A DNA stretch of 64,000 nucleotides from Stereum hirsutum FP-91666 SS1 (GCF_000264905.1 NW_006763158.1:124001-188000), one strand, 5' to 3'. Shown: positions 21,254 through 33,858, numbered from the stretch's first letter. A program made the numbers and translations. The notes: a model not told the origin generated them from the sequence alone.

Positions 21254-22369
21254 TCTACTATACTACAGCGCGGACACAAGAGACAAAGACGCAATCCGAT
21301 TGGCTAGGGCTCATCGGCCGGATCCGAACTTGCACTGCCACCTCCACGTGGACTTATTCCGTCGCTCTCGAAAGTTCGCGGACGGTCACTGGCATGTTCT
21401 CCTTACGCCCATCGCTCAGCTTCCAGACAAGTCTCACGGCGCGGGTATGAGGTTTATTCACCCCGCTCGGTTGAGGCTCATTTTATACTGTCAAATCCAG
21501 TACAACTTTTTCGGGACGGTCGATGGTCTCAGATGTAAGTATCTTCTGAGGCAGACGGTATTGAAAGACCCGCGGTAATGCACAGGCCGGCTCCTTTTAT
21601 TGCAAGAGAGGGCATGCCGGTATGTCTGAGGCAAAACCATACTTGGCACAGTCAGGCCAGGCGGGTTTCAAGGCGGTCATGAAGCGAATGCCACCCCCAC
21701 AGCGGCCTGTGGCTCAGCGCCACCAGGAGGACTCGCCACGCAAAGTTCTCGGAGATACTTATCAGATGGCGGCTCAAGCTCAAGCTTGTAACCTCGCTAT
21801 GGTGGCCTGAACTGCATATGTATTAGTCCCGACCCACCTGCAGCACCGTAAGTATAGGATTTTTATGCTGTGGCGGGCCAGGGCGGGCCTGCACAAGGTC
21901 TGCAGCTTAGTATGCGGGAGCTGGATGAAAAAATCGGAGGCTCCACTTGATTGTACAGTGATTTGTACGCCATTGTGAGCGTGAATGCTTTCAAGCTTTC
22001 AAGCTGTGACAGGTCTTTGCTACACGGGATGTGCCGACTCAAAGTAGCCTTAATCCGACTTTTTCGATGATTGCAATGGAGATGTCGAGGGCGCTAGCGG
22101 CATCCAGTACATTCATCAAAAAGATGGATGATCTTCGGGTCGGAGTTGAGGAGGTTGGTGGGGATGCAATGTGCACACCCAGCGACTGATGTTCCTCATG
22201 TCTTCGTGAGCAAAACTGGAGGGTCTTTTGGAGAACGGAGGGGCGAGGCGCGATAGCGCCTCGACCCGGAGTTCGAGGAAGACCCTTCAGGTTTCTTTCT
22301 CGTCAAGCTTGAATTTCTACTCAAGCAGTTCCTCTGGTAGCCCCGTGCGTAGCACGGGCTTGCTGCTAG
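21254..22369 (+). mobile_element. Probable non-autonomous Helitron; 3' end clear, 5' end tentative
   Basis: The 3' side has a stem-loop GCCCCGTGC-GTA-GCACGGGC (22340-22359), then six bases, then CTAG at 22366-22369 followed by T, the standard Helitron 3' terminus. The 5' limit is a guess: a TC preceded by A at 21254 (TCTACTATACTACAGC). No Rep/helicase gene lies inside. A second hairpin (GAGGCGC-GATA-GCGCCTC) is at 22245-22262. Confidence 0.5.
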
Positions 22370-23137
22370 TTTGTTGAATACCTCCAACATATAGTTTCAA
22401 GGTCTGTCTGTGGGAGACTAGCAAACGCCGCTTCACACAAGCTGACTTTCCGCTTTTTAGTGGTATGAATCTTTAGTGGTACGAATATTAACCTGATAAG
22501 GGTACACACAACATCGTCATACATAACAGTCCATACCGATCGGACACGCACGTTCAGCCCACGAGTCACGACTAGCGACAGACAGTCCCATCCGTCCACC
22601 CCTCCCCAATCCTCGCACGTCGTTCACGTCCGGCTCAGAGTGAAATGAGAGATATCGATATAAACATCCTTCATTATATGTATCTCGCGTCGTCGTTCCA
22701 TGGACAATGGACAGTATGTAGACTATTTTACTTTACTTTATCAGTATCGAGTATCGAGTATCGGGGGTGGTATCATTGTTGTTCAAGTTTGAGAGATGAG
22801 ATTGAGATGATATGAAATGGAATGGTGAGAGATGAGGAGATTCAAATGAAACAGACAGAGATAGACGGATGGATGGAGGAAGAAAGAGGAACAGAGACAG
22901 AGACGGGACCAGAATAGAAGAGACGAAGAGGAGGAACGGGAACGGGAACGTAAAAAGGGTCCAGAAGTGCGTAGATGCGTGTTGTGTTGTGTTGTGGAAA
23001 GAAACGAAGCAAGAGAAATGAATAAACGATAATCGGCTACAAAAAATTCAGAATCAAAAAAAGAAAAATACGCGCACTCCTCCCTCCCCGCAAAGGTTCA
23101 ACGTTCACCTCGCCCCAGTCAGGTACTCACTCACTCA
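22370..23137. other. Intergenic, 3' side of ERG9
   Basis: Contains the long 3' flank of squalene synthase. It is rich in short GAGA and GGAA tracts (22800-22960). No gene seen. Confidence 0.5.
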
Positions 23138-25380
23138 TCACGACGCAAAATAAAGCACCGTCCCCACCACCAACAAACACATCACCACGATCAACAACAC
23201 CGCGCCCCCAAAGAACAACACCAGCTCCTTATCGACCCCCGCATTCGCATTCGCCCCCGCCCCACCTGCCTTCCCATTCGCCCCTACACCATTCCCATTC
23301 ACGGAAGCACGCAGTTTAGCGAGCTGTAGATCCCGCTCCTGGGCCAGCTTCGCGATCCGTGTGCGCGCGTCGGAGGGATCGAGGGTTTGGGTGGCTGAGG
23401 AGGAGCCGGAGCCGGAGGGGTCGGAGGAGAGGTGGACGAAGGAGGGGAATTGGTGTTCGGCCCATTGTTCGATCTGGGGGTGGATAACGTGAGGTTAGTT
23501 GTGAGGTTAGTTTTGGGGGTTGGAAACGGGGAAATGGGATGGAGAGTTCGTGGTGGAAGAGGTTGTAAGGGAACAGGGAATAGGGAACAGGGAGGGTACG
23601 AAACGTTCGTGGTGGAAAGAAGTGGCAAAAAGTCAAGGCGGCTCAAAGAAATACAACGCGAAATAACAAGACGGACACGAGAGCCAACGAGGAGAACTCA
23701 GAAGGACACGAAAACGCACCTTCGCACAAGCGACCGATATCCTGATAAAGTTCGGATCGGCCGGATTCGACTTTTTATGTATCGCGCGCGCATAGTCGCG
23801 GAACATATACGCCACGTCGCGCGGGTTCGTCGAGTTCATGATCAACTATTGCCGCACACGCATCAGCATCCCGTCCCCATGAAACATCGTGAAAGTGAAA
23901 AGAAGACGACGAAACGCACCTTCGCAGCAACCGCCTTCCTAATCTTCACATGCCTCTCAAACACCTCCCCATTCGCAAAACACAACTCAAGCGTCGCCAT
24001 CGCCATCACCGCCGGAATCGCACAAAAATTAAAAACCGTCTGATTCCTCAACAACCTCAAATAATCCAAACTATCCGTCGCATGTCTCAGTGCATCCAAC
24101 ACCATCCCACTCTGCACATACAGCGCCCTCCGTCTCCCCGCCTCTGTCCTATCCTGATACAAATCCTCCACGCGCCCGCCTTTTTCGAGTGAAGGGGTGA
24201 GTGGGACCCCGGAAGCGATGATGTATTCGGAACGGCCCCAGATCTCGCGAGGCCAGAAGAATCGGCCTTGGTCTGCGTCTTCTCGGAAATCACGGATGAT
24301 GTTCGTTTTCTGCAACAGAAGTCCCATCGAATTGCTCAGTTCTTTCATTTCGCCGAGGTAGGGGGCTTCTTTGCCCGAGGCGGCCCAGATGCGGGAGAGG
24401 CCCTCGCCGACGAGGCCGGCGACGTAGTGGCAGTAGAGGTCGTATTCTGCGATGGTGGAGAGGTATATTGGGGAGGGGGTGGAGGAGGAGGAGGCAGAGG
24501 AGGAGGCGCGGTGGGCGTAGTCTGCCATTCCGATTTCCATTTTGTGACAGATGTCGACTATCACTTCCCGATATCTGAATTGTACGAGTGAGCATCTTCC
24601 TCAACCTTCTTTCGAGTAAACACAGAGACTCACCCAGGTTCGAGCCTCCCGACCTCCTCGACTACTTTATCGTACTCGACCAGAACGATCCGATCCTTCT
24701 CCTCGGGGCCGTTGCCATCGAAGGTCCAGCCGGGCGTGAGCGTCTTTTCGTGGAAGGAGCGGAGGAGGGGTTGTTTGATGGAGTCGGCGATGGTCATGTC
24801 GTCTTCGATGGTGTCGAGGCCGCGGAGGACGATGTAGAAGAGGCAGATCTGGGGGTGGGAGGTGGGAGGGGAGGAAGAGGGAGGTCAGTCAGTTGGTCGA
24901 AAGACGACGAGGGAGAGGGGTGTGGATGGACGAGGAATATAGCAAGACTTTGTCGCGAGAATATGACCATGCCCGACGAGTCGAAGGGAAGAGCGCGACT
25001 CTAAGAACGGGAGGACATGTCGACCTGCGCAGTTGCTCCGCTTCGTGCAGACATGTCCACAACGGCGCGATGTTCACGAACAGAGACTCCACATGTCGTA
25101 TTCCACCCACACACCCAAAACACCAGAAAAAGGGACAGACAACACATACCGCCCTCGCAAGGTCCCCATCCAGCTCCTTAATCACCGCCGAAAAACTCCT
25201 ACTCGTCTTATCCAACAACTCCCAGCACTTCTTCATGCTCTCCCTGTCCCAGCCGGACGTGGCGTACTCCTTCGGGTTGGAGATATCGCGCTTGGAGTCG
25301 TGGAACATCCAGAACTGGACGAGCGTGCGGAATTCGTTGGGGTGGGTGAGGAGGAGGGTGAGCATTGAAAGGACGCTCAT
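23138..25380 (-). CDS. ERG9: Squalene synthase (farnesyl-diphosphate farnesyltransferase)
   Basis: Five exons (25380-25150, 24848-24634, 24574-23920, 23845-23720, 23473-23138) give 520 aa. The enzyme condenses two farnesyl diphosphates through presqualene diphosphate to squalene with NADPH, the first committed step of ergosterol synthesis, on the ER membrane. Visible motifs: FWMFHDSKRDIS near the N-terminus, the first Asp-rich motif DTIEDDM, YCHYVAGLVGEGLSRIWAAS, and the second Asp-rich block NIIRDFREDADQGRFFWPRE. The C-terminus ends with the membrane anchor LVLFFGGAVLLIVVMCLLVV. Length and anchor fit the family. A Ser-rich insert follows MADYAHRAS. It is divergent from the small gene at 25742, with about 360 bp between the two start codons. 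Confidence 0.95.
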
Positions 25381-25741
25381 TTTTGTTTTTCTTGTTTGTG
25401 TTCGTTGGTATGACGTGCAGTCGTTCGATGTGTGTAAGTTATGTGGCGTATGAGCGGTATTCGTTGCAATAAAGCGTGAAGACGCGGTTGAGACAGCGAC
25501 GGGGCACGGACGTGGAGGGAAAGGGGATGTGGATGTGGATGGTAGGAGAAGGGAAGGGACGTTCGGGTGGAGGAACGTTCGATTTATTTTGAGCGAAAAG
25601 AGATATATTCGCTCGCGGAGGTCGTACCACTTCCGGCTATCCACTCACCGTGGGAACCCTAGCCAGCCTCTTACCTACATCCCCTCAGGCACCCACCCAC
25701 TTTCAAATAAATTGCCTTTCTCTGCTCAGTGCTCTGCTCCG
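25381..25741. promoter_or_regulatory. Shared divergent promoter region of ERG9 and the 100-aa gene
   Basis: The 361 bp between two opposed start codons must hold both promoters. I see no certain TATA box or sterol-response element. CT-rich stretches precede the plus-strand ATG. Confidence 0.4.
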
Positions 25742-26129
25742 ATGGATAGCTCGCCCCAGCCGCCAGTGCGCATCATCCCTACGTCCTCCACGAAGCTCTC
25801 GCCGACGCAGGCTTTGGACGCGTTAGACGAGTTCATGGCGGATTTTCAGGAGAGGAGTTCGCCGTTGAAGGGGGGCGATAATACCGTCACTGTCCAGCTC
25901 CAGAAATTGAGCGCGGCGCTACAGCAGGAGGAGGAGGCGAACCGTTCGTGAGTTATGTGAGTCGTTTTTTGGTGACCTTGAGCGAGCGCTCGGTGGGACG
26001 GAGACTGACATGCGTTTTGTGATGTGTTATAGGAGGATTCTTATTGGGCGGTGCTCGTCCGAGTCCTGGTTCCACACTTTCCTGTCCTCGTACTACTCGA
26101 ATGCATCCATGTCCTTGTTCGCCCGATGA
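25742..26129 (+). CDS. Conserved-looking 100-aa protein of unknown function
   Basis: Two exons (25742-25947, 26033-26129) join in phase to exactly 101 codons including the stop. The N-terminal part is PQPPVRIIPTSSTKLSPTQA. The middle is helical (ALDALDEFMADFQE and VQLQKLSAALQQEEEANR). The C-terminus is aromatic and Ser-rich (ESWFHTFLSSYYSNASMSLF). The clean splice join and the strong change in composition after the stop support a real gene. I do not recognise the family. Small helical subunits of kinetochore, mediator or mitochondrial complexes look like this, but I see no diagnostic residue. Confidence 0.7.
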
Positions 26130-26339
26130 CCGTCCCTCTTCTACTATGACGACTATCGACTTCTCTTTACTGCCTTCCCACTTACAGAACTCTCAAATAA
26201 AATCTTTACATACCGCCTAGTTTATCGTCTACTTATTGATTATCCTGCTCGGTCTTCACTCTCTCGTTCTCTGTGCTTGCAGCTTCGGCGGACTTACTTT
26301 CTCAATTTCGTTGCTTACCTCTTTCTTTGTTTTTGTTTA

Positions 26340-26662
26340 GTCATCATCTCGGCCCGGCGAGGTGCTTGTCACCTGAGCTATTTTGTACACCGCCGGAGGG
26401 CGGAAGCCTTGTAACAGGGTCGGCCGGGCGGCACGTTGTCACAGGCCAGACACGATACTGTTCCGGGGTTTTTCGGACGGACCCTGATCCGATGTTGCCG
26501 GCCAAGGTTGTACCAAGGTTGTCCATGGGGCACTGCGAGGGTTCCCGCCAAGCCGCCAAACACCCAAAATGCTGGTTGCCCGCGGCAAGAATTGAACGCG
26601 CGGCCTAAAACCACGGTCGGGCACAGAACAAACCTATAGCGAAACCACTAGACCATAGAGGC
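26340..26662 (-). mobile_element. tRNA-derived SINE-like sequence
   Basis: Read on the minus strand from 26662, the head has a perfect A box (TGGTCTAGTGG, about 26654-26644) and a B-box-like GCGTTCAATTC (26599-26589). The flanking stems do not fold into a full cloverleaf, so this is a tRNA-derived head rather than a tRNA gene. A GC-rich body of about 250 bp follows. No poly-A tail or target duplication was identified. Confidence 0.45.
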
Positions 26663-27322
26663 GTACACAACTGGCGAGACACCTTGAATAGGTTCATCCG
26701 CTGCTGTTTTTTCCAAGGGTATAGAAGACGGACTGGACGGACAGATGGTCGAAATAAATACATAGCAGGTATCTACTAAATGGATAGTACTTACATGAGT
26801 GATATATGACACTCAGTGAGGCGGGGAAGGATGAGCTACCCAAGGAGAACGCGACTTGGGCATATGCAGTCGTCAGAGCTTTCTGAAGGCGGTAGGGAGC
26901 GGCTGACTAAGCGGATACGTAGAGGGGAGGACGTAGCAACCTTGGGACAACCTTTTCGAAAAGCCCTGTTGCACGGGCCGCCGGACAAGCCTGGAACATC
27001 AATTTCGAAAATCCTCGTTATGGTATCGGTGCCGGGATCGCACATGGTCGCAGCGTCCCTATCCCGGGGTATTTCGGATGGGGGCCGTGCCGAGGATTAG
27101 CACGCCCGGCGGTGTAGCGTACACCCCAAACGCACTAAGTTATCATCGTTACCCTTTTGGGAGACATGGCTTCGAGGTCCGCTCGACGCGTCGAAGGCAC
27201 ATGGTGCCACATATGTTCTCGATATCCTACCTTCATGTAGCTCACCAATATCCCCAACACAACCTCTGCCATGTGTACCGTACAACATTCCACAATGTCT
27301 CTGTTTAATATCAATTCTTCCC
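26663..27322. other. Intergenic, partly GC-rich repeat-like
   Basis: Around 27100-27120 the sequence GCCCGGCGGTGT resembles, in inverted form, ACACCGCCGGAGGGC near 26388. This suggests more SINE- or MITE-like debris, but the match is short. No gene seen. Confidence 0.35.
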
Positions 27323-28185
27323 ATGACACTCCGACATCCTCGTCGATTTTCTCTCTCAAACGACCGCGACAGTTCTACAGCCTCATCACCGATGCCGCCA
27401 TCCAAGCCGCTTCACAGCGAACGGTCTGGTAAGTTAGTTCTCAGGGTATACTAGTATCACATGAAACCCTACTGAAATGGTTCGAAGTTGAGGTTATCGA
27501 GGTCTCTTCCGACGAAGATGAGACCCGTGGACAGAGCAGACCACAGCCGCTACGCTCTGCAGCGCTGCGTGCAACGAGGAAAAGCACTCGGTATGTTCTC
27601 TCACACCTCTTCTCTACATACACCTACTGACTGTATCGGATGGTAATAGGCTTCGTGCTCAAGGGCATCTTCTCGATAGTCAGGACGCGGGATCCGGAGA
27701 TAGGCATTTGACGCGTGAGGGCAATTCAAAGCAGGCCAGTACAGTTGCACAGGATACAAAAGGCGACCGGGGAACTCGTACAACTGATGAATCTATCACA
27801 AAGTATGTCTTGTTTTACTTGCATGGTCGGGCATTGACTGACTCTCTGCAGAGAACGATTCAGCTCGACGACATTGGTCCCCGCCCCCTTTCCTTATATC
27901 CCTCCCCTTTCGTGCACTCCGAGTCCTACACGCGTCACCCTGTCCTTGCCGGACACTCCGTCGTCTCCGCATCTTACCCCCACGCTGGTCAAAACTTCCA
28001 CCTCACCTGCGACTGCTACTTCAAACATTCCACTTACACAGTCCACCGAGGGTTCGGACCTCCCAGCTCAAAACCTCGGTAAGCGTAAGCGTACATTCTC
28101 CGACGTAATGAGGGAACTTGGCAGGGTTGGAAGGCAGGCTCGAGAACTTGAGAACGAGATTTTGAAGCGCCTTGTGGAGGACTGA
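27323..28185 (+). CDS. Small Ser/Pro-rich protein with SUMO-interaction-like motif and basic patch
   Basis: Four exons (27323-27428, 27488-27590, 27650-27802, 27852-28185) give 231 aa in consistent phase. The start at 27323 is the one that fits the phase; an ATG at 27295 is out of frame with exon 2. Exon 2 opens with VEVIEVSSDEDE, a hydrophobic core followed by acidic residues, which matches SUMO-interacting motifs. The middle is Ser/Thr/Pro-rich. The C-terminus has GKRKRTFSDVMREL and a short coiled coil (GRQARELENEILKRL). I infer a nuclear protein. No family is recognised. Confidence 0.6.
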
Positions 28186-29061
28186 GCGTATGGATGGGAA
28201 TTATCGAGGGGGAGTTTTGGAACCGGTTGAAGATATATGGCTATGAGTGTGTAGATGCAAACAGGCTAGTGAAGCTTTAATACATGTTCTATGTTTCTGA
28301 ACCATACGTGTGCTTTCGAATGAGAACAGACTAAGAACAAAGGCCAGTACAGATGCAAAGTCTTCGTCATGCTCGTTGATTTACGCCACAGTCATCCTTA
28401 CTGCATGCTGAGCACCCGAGCTAATTCAGAAAGTTCTATATTGTGAGTGAAGCATGGCTTATGTATATTCTCATATACTTACACTGCACATTCGCAGTAT
28501 TTTCTCGTGCCATGCCGATCTATGAACACGACGTCCCCGGAACTGTGAGGACGGAGCCACATGGGCGCTGTTTGGGCGCTCATCATTGCTGTGGCGTTTC
28601 GACGCGCGTCGCGTTCGAGTTCACCTTGCCTTACGTGCATTTGTTTCTTGTCTCTTACCCAACTCTTACCTCCCGTTGTACATCTCTACGCAGATTCCCT
28701 GGACGTCCGATCAAATTACTCACCTATCCAACACAATCGAAAGCTGGCCGCTTAGCAGCATCTGCCAACCAACAAAGGAGAACATTTTCTGGAGCCATCA
28801 AGCAGACGGAGTGCAGGTCAAAGGAGTAACGGTATGCTCATTTTTCCAGTCTTGAAGCCTGTGTGCTCGATGTGCGTGTCTTGGCATGTGCGGTGTGCAA
28901 CGGACTGCGGCCAGACTGTTGCTCCTCGTAACATGCAAAGCTCCTCACTCGGATGCACGGGCTCGGTCCTATCGAGAAGAGATACAACCAAAATCTTGAC
29001 TAGTTGATCACACTATCAGGAAGACATTACATGATATAATCAATATACATAGTGGGTTTCA
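28186..29061. other. Intergenic, no gene supported
   Basis: Overlapping frames at 28443-28855 lack a domain and a consistent splice structure. I leave the stretch unassigned. Confidence 0.4.
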
Positions 29062-32000
29062 TCATATCTTTCTTCGCTTCGCATCCCTCTCCTCAGTCAA
29101 TTTCTCCGGGTCAGGCCTGTGTTCTATATCCCTTGGTTCCTGGTGTGCAGCTGAAGGGCCGGCCGTTCCGCTCAGATCTGGAGCATGAGACGAGTGAGGA
29201 GTCGGATTGGAGGGCGGCTGATGTGGTGGGGTGTAGTGGTATTGATAGCCGTGGAACGTAGCCGGATTTGAGTATGGTTGCCCATACGGTGTCCATGAGT
29301 ACGCAGGCATGAAGGGCTGCGCTGTCGGGGTAGATGAGTGTGGCCACGCTGACATTGGGTAGTATGGCGAAGGAGTATTTTGTGAGAGCATGTACCCTGT
29401 ACGCTGGGCATTCGTCGAAACCGATGGCTGGGGCGTTGTTCTGATCTGAGTGTCCATCGATGATGTCGGACCAGACCCGGTGGCGGCTGTTGTCGTAGCA
29501 GTAGATGTGGCGGCGTCCTTTGGTTGCTTGTCAGCCTCCTTCCCAGCCTGTTTCTTGCCGTTGCGCTTGGTCGTGAGTGCGCGCTTGCTACTCGCTACCT
29601 CGCGCTTATCCGCATTTATGAGTCTGAGCCTTGCGGCCAGTGTGCGATGGTGCTCGTCATGGTCTGGAATCAACGGTTCGGCGCTTTTCGACAGATTAAC
29701 TGGGAAGAGCCGACGAAGGAGATGAGCGTTATGGAGGCCGTCAAAATTAACAACAAAATGATCATCGCTGGAATGCTTGACCATGGCTGTTGCCCGTTCG
29801 GTCTCTTCGCGTTCCTGCATCTCACGACCAGCGGTTGCGTCAACCATGCAGTTCTCCCGTCGACAGTCATGCTGGGTGTTAAAGGTAAACAATAAGTTCT
29901 GCATGCAAAGCAACATCAGTATTCGATCAGGATCACCAAGAGGAACAAGCATACCTCGGGTGCTGCCAGGATAGGTTGAGGTTCCACTGGTCGGTGCAAA
30001 GTGGGCATATCTAGCTCAGCATGCCTGCCACCAACCGTGAAACGCTCAAGAACGACCAGCAGCCCAGTCTCTCGAGGCGTAGCAGGTGTATTCGCTTGAC
30101 GTCCAGATGATAGCGACGGATTATCAGGCTGTTCTGTTGTATGGTCTTGGTTTGCCACTGTGGCGTCTGTGAGCCGTGCCGTGGTCCCTGGAGGTAGTTG
30201 GACGATTGTACGTATACGGCCAATGACTGGTGTTCCCTGCGACATGAAACTCAGCTATGTTGCAGGAGAATCAAGCCAGGGAAAAGCTCTTACCGACTGA
30301 GATTGTAACGGTTCAGTAGATGTGGCGACCACCACAAAGTCTCCAGGTTTGGCAATGTCACGAGAGCGACATACGATGCTCGAGCCAATGTTCACGGAGC
30401 ATGATGCGGGGATGTTTGGACACTCCGCGAACATAGGAATTGCCTCTCTGGCACCTGTGTCGACCCACGAAGTAGAGCGAGTCTTGAGAGGTGCAAGATG
30501 GATGGTCCCTGGCATGAGAAACATGATATGTGATCTAGGCATGGGAGCATAGTCGAGTCAGACTGAGACACACCTGGTATAATTCGGCCTAGATCCATCC
30601 ATCCAAGCCATTCTTGGATAGCCTTGTTCTTTAGGAAGAGCTGGCGTACACCAGGTCCTGCTCGTGTCCAATGCCCATTCTCTGACTTCCACCAACCACC
30701 GCTGTGAATGTGTTTGACACGCCCAAGTCCGCTGAATGATACTGCAATGTCGCGGCTAGGTGCTCGATGATTGCTCATAATGGAGCAGTAGCGAAAGATT
30801 GCATTGTAGCACTCGAATATTTCCGTGGAGAAGAGAATGGCGGGACCAAATCGTCGAATATCGTCTACGATGTGAAGAAGAATATGACACTTCGATTTCA
30901 CTATGATTTTTGCCGGATCTATAGCTGCCAGTATGTCTAGAAAATCGGCGATCTCGACTTCAAGGTTGTCCTATTTGTAGAGTCAGTCACTGCAATGTAA
31001 AATTTTGGTATCGCTTACGCAGTAACTATCAATATCATCGATCTCAGGAAACCAAAGGCTCGCTGTCATGCGCCCAGCAGCCTTCCACACTTTGAAGACT
31101 TGCTCATCGACCAGGTCTTGAACTACGAAAGCCATAATCTGAACTAGCTGCTTGAACTGGCGGCCAATAAGAGCGCCACGGTATTGCATGAGGTATGATG
31201 CTCGAATTGGAGGGATATTCAGACCTCGGATATTTGCAGATGCAAGTCGAGCTTGAAACTCTGTCAGCTTTCCTTTAGCAATAACCTGAGTGCAGGTAAG
31301 GGTCCAGATGTATTTGATTACTCCCAGTAGTACCGTGTGAAGCAGCTCCACTGGAGTGTCTCGGTGTACGTCCAGACCTGGTAAGATGTCAGCTCCCAAG
31401 AACTTGTGACAATGTATGCTATAACATCATCCGTACCTTCAATGTTGAAAAATGGATTGACCAGATCCTGTTGCATATCGAGCCATGAACGGACAGCCGC
31501 CCTCTTGGCCGCATCGTCCAATTCAGGGTTCGCTTGTAAAAGCTCGACGAGATACTGCCTCCCTTTTTTTATCCATTCAAGTGAGAGCGAGTCCTTGACT
31601 CCAGTCTCCCGATGCATGCCTTCAAGGTCAGCGCCCATGATACCCGAAAATAATTGCTTTTCAACCTCCTTCAATGTGATTTCAGGATTCCGCACTTCGC
31701 CGCTCTGGCGCAAAGGTTCGTCCCAGTTTGGTCCGGTCAACACAAAATGCTGAATGCACTCTATTCGCTCACCTTAAACAGTGCATCATACCCTGCATCA
31801 GTCTCCTTCTCCTTTCCGGTCCCTCCAACATCACAGCGACGGCAGAAATGATTTCCACGTAAACCCACATGCGAAGCAAGTTCCGCCTGCATGGGATTGT
31901 CTGCCGGAAGATTGAGGATACCGACTTCGAACATGCACTCAGTACCCAGCTCGCAGTCATACGCAATCCACCCCTCTTTAGATGCCCTTCAGAGAAGGTA

Positions 32001-33858
32001 CAAAAGGTGTGAATGTAAGGGCCGGCAATGATACAAGATGGTAACACTTACCGAACTGCACGGCAGATCTCCGCTGCTTGCTCCATGATAGAAGCACTGG
32101 GCGAAGTTGAAACAAATCGCACAAAATATTCTTGCTGAAGAAGGCGGTTCGGAAGACCAGCATTTACTAGGTACCAGTTCCAGTGCTTATTCCATTGGCG
32201 TGTTCGATTCCCAGACACATCGTCTCCCCACAATCGGATCCAAATCTTGAAGTAAGGTAGCCCATTGGCCCGGACACGGATTGGATGAGGCATTCGCTGT
32301 TGAATTTCCTGCTGGGAATCTAGTAGGCAACTTTTCGTTACAAATGGAAACTAAGTGGCAGGAAAACATGTGTGCCCCTACCTACAAACTTCAATCTATC
32401 AGTGCCATACTTCTCAATCAATTGCGGGAAGCTTCGACGGAGATTTGATATCGGTTGGGTGAATGTAGTGTTAGCAGGATCTCTCTCGTACAGTCCGTCC
32501 TGCTCGATGGTAGTGAGAAATGATTTAATTATTGAGAGATGATTCACATTGCTTACAGGTCGACGATGAACTTTATGATAATCAGCATGCATAACTCCTT
32601 TTCGTACAATCCACCGATATGGAATTATGAAGCTTCCATCACGACATTTGGTGAGTTCGTTAACATAGAAATGCTGGTCCCGATGTATGACCATTGGAGT
32701 TAGCTGGTCGACGGATAAGCTCGACAGTAGTTTCGTCGCTTGCCACGATTCAGCAACCTGACCGTCTTTATCTTCAGGGTACCGGATTATGTGAGGACAA
32801 ATGAGAGGATTCGAGAAATCCTGCACGGCCTTTGAGCAGCGATTCGACAAGATTATGAATGATTGGTGCGTACCTGTGCAAGCCCTGCAGCTAGATTATT
32901 CATATAGAAAACATTCCCCTGACCGGAGACATGTCTAGTTGTCGGGACACCGATTTCAGACATCTCCTTCTGGCGTCTACGCAATGTATCAAGCGAAGGG
33001 ACTTCACGAGCACCAGTCTCCTTCATAACAAACAACACCGCTCTCATAAGCTCATCAGACAGCGGAAGGCGCGGCAGGTTATCAAGAAGGTCGACGAGTG
33101 CCATCTATATCGAAGTAAGTATACATTCGATCAGCATCTGTACAAGCCAAACAAACTAAGAGAGGATGAGCTCACGGTCTTGCTGTCGTAAGGGGCCCAT
33201 GTTGCGTCTTTCACGGCTTTGTTGTTGTGCACTGGATCGAGCAAAGGATCGCTCTGGTCCATCGAAGCGGCGCCTTAGGGTGATTAGAGCATCAGTTTCT
33301 ATCCATAAGATAATCAGAAAACATGTTAGTACCGATGTCACGGAGGTTTTGAGCAACATTGCTGAGAAGGTCTGAGTCACTGGCATTGCCATCTCTGTCC
33401 ACTACGTCGGCATCTGAATCAGAGTCACTGTCCTCCAAGAAATCTTCTGGCTGAAGACGAAGTGCATGCAAATTCTCAGCCTCTAGCTCTGGTACATCAG
33501 CACCGGCTGAGAACATGTACTCATGCCCAAGAGCATCAGCGTACAAGTCCTCCCATTCGTACACCGGAGGCTTCGTCGAAGCTGGGGCTTCTGGTGGTAG
33601 GAGATTCACAGAGGGGACACTGTTCAGTGCAGAATAAGACCGAGCCTCTGATTGAGCCTCGGAGCGTCGCCTCTCAGTAGCCAAATCCCGCTCTTCGGCC
33701 AGCTTACTGGCAGCATTATGCTTCTCCGATCACAGGTGTTGGCTAGCACTTTTTCGCAGTATCCAGCTCGAAGCCGATTCTGGGTAGAACTGAGCACATG
33801 TGCTGCAACGTATACTGGTCGACAGTAACGGGTTGACTTCGAAGACTGATTTGAACAT
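29062..33858 (-). CDS. Giant transposase-like protein of agaricomycetes, with premature TGA
   Basis: About a dozen exons on the minus strand form one long protein (over 1100 codons). Order of blocks: an N-terminal C2H2-like finger (CSTC ... H-X5-H), an acidic segment with EDFLEDSDSDSDAD, MALVDLLDNLPRLPLSDEL, QLTPMVIHRDQHFYVNEL with IPYRWIVRKGVMHADYH, IRLWGDDVSGNRTRQWNKH with QQEYFVRFVSTSPSASIMEQ, HVGLRGNHFCRRCDVGG, LDVHRDTPVELLHTVLLGV, FGPAILFSTEIFECYNAIFR with SNHRAPSRDIAV, and a Gln/Pro-rich tail. These blocks recur in many copies in mushroom genomes, so I take it as a transposase or transposon-borne protein; the superfamily is not certain. The frame has a TGA at 33732-33730 inside the finger. 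No terminal repeats were found. Confidence 0.65.

Noticed and set aside
26575..26664. A true tRNA gene (Glu-like A box)
   Set aside because: The acceptor and T stems do not pair, so I treat it as a tRNA-derived repeat head.
27295..27428. Start codon at 27295 for the SIM-containing protein
   Set aside because: That frame does not fit exon 2; the ATG at 27323 does.
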